Assembly (NCBI GenBank): GCA_963666475.2
Contig: CAXXJM010000001.1
Span: forward strand, 620,001 to 684,000
DNA: 64,000 nucleotides
Origin: JBFHIZ01 sp963666475
GTDB lineage: Bacteria > Bacillota > Clostridia > Lachnospirales > Lachnospiraceae
Reading direction: 5' to 3'
Shown: positions 61,868-64,000 of the stretch, piece after piece
Layout: the number at the start of each line of letters is the position of its first letter
How positions within the stretch are numbered: position 1 is the stretch's first letter
Notes under the pieces: model-generated
Databases searched by the model: none
Told to the model about the DNA's origin: nothing
Seen by the model: only the letters and a program-made list of their open reading frames with translations
Translations under genes and position numbers: made by a program

Positions 61868-64000
61868 TTATTTATTAAGAAGCTCTTTCGCTTTTGCAAA
61901 TGCCGCCGGAATTCCAGAAGCATCAGTTCCACCCGCTTGTGCCATATTATCTCGGCCGCCACCGCCGCCACCAACAAGTGGAGCGATTTGTTTTACGATA
62001 TTTCCAGCATGAGCACCTTTTGATATGGCAGCTTTCGAAGCCATGACCAATAAAGTGACTTTTCCTGCGTTTTCGCTGGCAAGAATAATCACACTTGTCT
62101 CATAAGAATCTTTCAGCTGGTCTCCTAGATCTTTAAGTGCATTATTATCCACGTCTTTTAACGCTTTTGCAATCACAGATATACCACCGATTTCTTCGAC
62201 ATCATTAGAAATATCACCAAGCGATTCTTGAGCAAGCTTACTTTTTAAGGAATCATTTTCAGACTGCATCGCTTTTAATTCAATCATCAATTGATCAACT
62301 TTGCTTAATACGTCTTTCTTGGAGGTTTTTAAAGTCTCTGCAATTTTCATGATTTCTTGTTCAAGTTCATTGTAGTATGCATGAACCCCTTCGCCTGTCA
62401 AAGCTTCAATACGTCTAACTCCTGCGGCAATGCCAGATTCAGAAACAATTTTAAATGCTCCTATTTTTGCAGTGTTCGAAACATGTGTACCACCACATAA
62501 TTCAACTGAAAAATCACCCATCTTCACAACACGGACATCATTTGCATACTTTTCGCCAAACAAAGCCATCGCTCCTGTCTTTTTTGCATCTTCTATAGAC
62601 ATAACTTCTGTCACTACATCATAAGCAGACATAATGGAATCATTTACGATTGCTGCTACTTTAGAAATCTCTTCTTCTGTTAAAGCGGCGAAATGAGAAA
62701 AGTCAAAACGAAGTCTGTTTTCAGTAACCATGGAACCAGCCTGTTCAACATGTTCACCAAGTACCAATCGTAGTGCTTTTTGTAACAAATGTGTTGCAGA
62801 ATGATTTTTACAAATCTGTGCTCTTTTATTTTGATCAACTTTTAAAACAACGCTTTCATTCATACGAATCATTCCATAATCCATATAACCGATATGACCG
62901 ATTTTATCTCCTGGTAGTTTCATGGTATCCGAAACAATAAATACACCATCAGAAGAAGTAATACGTCCTGTATCTGCTGATTGTCCACCCATTGTAGCAT
63001 AAAAAGGAGTTGTTTTTGTAACAATTGTTCCTTTTTCTCCCGAAGTCAATGCTTCAACAATTTCAGTTTCAGTCGTTAATGCAACCACTTCACTACGAAG
63101 TTCTAAATGTTGATACCCATCAAACTCAGAAAACAGCTCTGCATCTAGTTCTTCATATATAGTTGAATCAGCGCCCATATAGTTTGTTTCTTTGCGCGCT
63201 TCTCTCGCTTTATCTTTTTGTTCCTTCATGCATGTCTGGAAACCGTCTTCATCAATCGAAAACCCTTTCTCACTCAAAATTTCTCTCGTCAAATCAAGTG
63301 GAAAGCCGTAAGTGTCATGCAATTTGAATGCATGTTCTCCTTTTAAAACAGACGAACCGTCTTCTTGCATTTCTTTTTCCATATCTGCAAGTATATCCAA
63401 GCCCTGGTTGATGGTCTTATAAAACTTGCTTTCTTCCTGTGCAAGAACTTTTAAGATAAATACCTTTTTTTCTTCCAGTTCAGGATATCCATCTTTTGAC
63501 TCTGCAATCACGACTGCACTTAATTCCGCCAAAAACTCTCGGTCAATACCAAGTAACTTACCATGTCTAGCCGCACGTCGAATTAATCTTCTAAGAACGT
63601 AGCCACGGCCTTCATTTGAAGGCATGATTCCGTCCGAAATCATAAAAGAAGAAGAACGAATATGATCGGTAATCAAACGAATCGAGATATCATCTTTATC
63701 ATTACTGCGATAAGATTTTCCAGCTATTTCACACACTTTGTCTCGAATCGCTTTCATGGTATCAATATCAAATACAGAATCCACATCCTGTACCACTGCA
63801 GCAAGACGCTCCAATCCCATTCCTGTATCAATATTTTTTTGCTCAAGTTCGGTATAATTTCCATGTCCGTCACCATCATATTGAGTGAATACGTTGTTCC
63901 ATACTTCCATATAGCGGTCACATTCGCACCCAACTTTACAGTCTGGACTTCCACAACCATATTTTTCTCCACGGTCATAATATATTTCTGAACAAGGACC
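61868..64000 (-). CDS. alaS: Alanyl-tRNA synthetase, 5' end off window
   Basis: The frame stays open to the right edge, giving 710 visible residues; roughly 170 N-terminal residues with motifs 1 and 2 are missing. Visible are the zinc-like CGSPDCKVGCECDRY, the catalytic-core MEVWNNVFTQY and GMGLERL, the editing-domain zinc ligands HSATHLL and CGGTHV, and the C-terminal DHHA1 region with a GGGGGRDNMAQAGG stretch. It charges tRNA-Ala and edits mischarged Ser/Gly. The start cannot be seen. Confidence 0.96.
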   Translation of the reverse strand, partial: GPCSEIYYDRGEKYGCGSPDCKVGCECDRYMEVWNNVFTQYDGDGHGNYTELEQKNIDTGMGLERLAAVVQDVDSVFDIDTMKAIRDKVCEIAGKSYRSNDKDDISIRLITDHIRSSSFMISDGIMPSNEGRGYVLRRLIRRAARHGKLLGIDREFLAELSAVVIAESKDGYPELEEKKVFILKVLAQEESKFYKTINQGLDILADMEKEMQEDGSSVLKGEHAFKLHDTYGFPLDLTREILSEKGFSIDEDGFQTCMKEQKDKAREARKETNYMGADSTIYEELDAELFSEFDGYQHLELRSEVVALTTETEIVEALTSGEKGTIVTKTTPFYATMGGQSADTGRITSSDGVFIVSDTMKLPGDKIGHIGYMDYGMIRMNESVVLKVDQNKRAQICKNHSATHLLQKALRLVLGEHVEQAGSMVTENRLRFDFSHFAALTEEEISKVAAIVNDSIMSAYDVVTEVMSIEDAKKTGAMALFGEKYANDVRVVKMGDFSVELCGGTHVSNTAKIGAFKIVSESGIAAGVRRIEALTGEGVHAYYNELEQEIMKIAETLKTSKKDVLSKVDQLMIELKAMQSENDSLKSKLAQESLGDISNDVEEIGGISVIAKALKDVDNNALKDLGDQLKDSYETSVIILASENAGKVTLLVMASKAAISKGAHAGNIVKQIAPLVGGGGGGRDNMAQAGGTDASGIPAAFAKAKELLNK

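Noticed and set aside
61868..63910. AlaS starting at the ATG at 63910
   Set aside because: The frame stays open to the edge and the upstream 30 residues (with CGSPDCKVGC) are typical AlaS sequence, so the real start is outside the window.

Overview
The window looks like a chromosome segment from a low-GC, strictly anaerobic, Gram-positive bacterium of the Clostridia, most likely Lachnospiraceae. This is an inference from gene content: an rnfCDGEAB electron-transport operon, Rex, group-B and sensory-type [FeFe]-hydrogenases, ATP-type PEP carboxykinase, a decarboxylase/transcarboxylase Na+ pump operon, a T-box leader on pheST, BspA-type leucine-rich-repeat surface proteins with a class B sortase, and AT-rich codon use. 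No tRNA, rRNA, CRISPR array, phage or insertion sequence was seen. Most genes lie on the minus strand.

Layout. 1-950: 5' part of a DRE-TIM (isopropylmalate/homocitrate synthase-like) gene behind a 28-bp perfect palindrome. 950-8230: surface operon of a class B sortase, a very large LRR protein with an NPKTG sorting signal (split by a one-base frameshift) and a second, membrane-anchored LRR protein. 8385-10460: EF-G2-like GTPase with an altered G4 motif. 10694-12819: DAHP synthase and prephenate dehydrogenase. 12848-19560: one probable transcription unit, T-box-pheS-pheT-M18 aminopeptidase-queA-PilZ. 19555-20700: YihY membrane protein and a 6S RNA candidate. 20785-28256: PEPCK, M24 aminopeptidase, deoC, citrate synthase, threonine synthase. 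28428-30444: AraC regulator followed by an AP2/HNH-like protein. 30453-37199: rnfCDGEAB-udk-GH25-like operon. 37399-38514: RNase H-fold exonuclease. 38594-44827: TetR, RpiR, HI0933 oxidoreductase, cmk, ispH, S1 protein, CheR. 44916-50189: 12S carboxyltransferase, OadG-like lipoprotein, biotin carrier, OadB pump and 5S carboxyltransferase. 50376-52136: EAL-CBS-GGDEF protein. 52292-57540: rex, a [2Fe-2S] protein, a PAS-bearing sensory hydrogenase, a SpoIIE-type phosphatase and a group-B hydrogenase. 57679-64000: LysR, scpA/scpB, a phosphoesterase, a CmpB-type membrane protein, rpsU and the C-terminal part of alaS.

How it fits together. The central theme is anaerobic redox and ion-gradient energetics. 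Rnf couples ferredoxin/NAD+ to an ion gradient. The OadB operon couples decarboxylation or transcarboxylation to Na+ export. PEPCK and citrate synthase feed the same C4/C3 node, and Rex reads NADH/NAD+. The rex-to-hydrogenase cluster is the strongest candidate for an incompletely described system: an H-cluster protein carrying PAS, overlapping a PP2C-type phosphatase that has an unassigned C-terminal domain, suggesting H2 or redox sensing that ends in protein dephosphorylation. A second theme is the dedicated sortase/LRR surface locus. c-di-GMP components (PilZ, EAL-GGDEF) and a CheR methyltransferase add a signalling layer.
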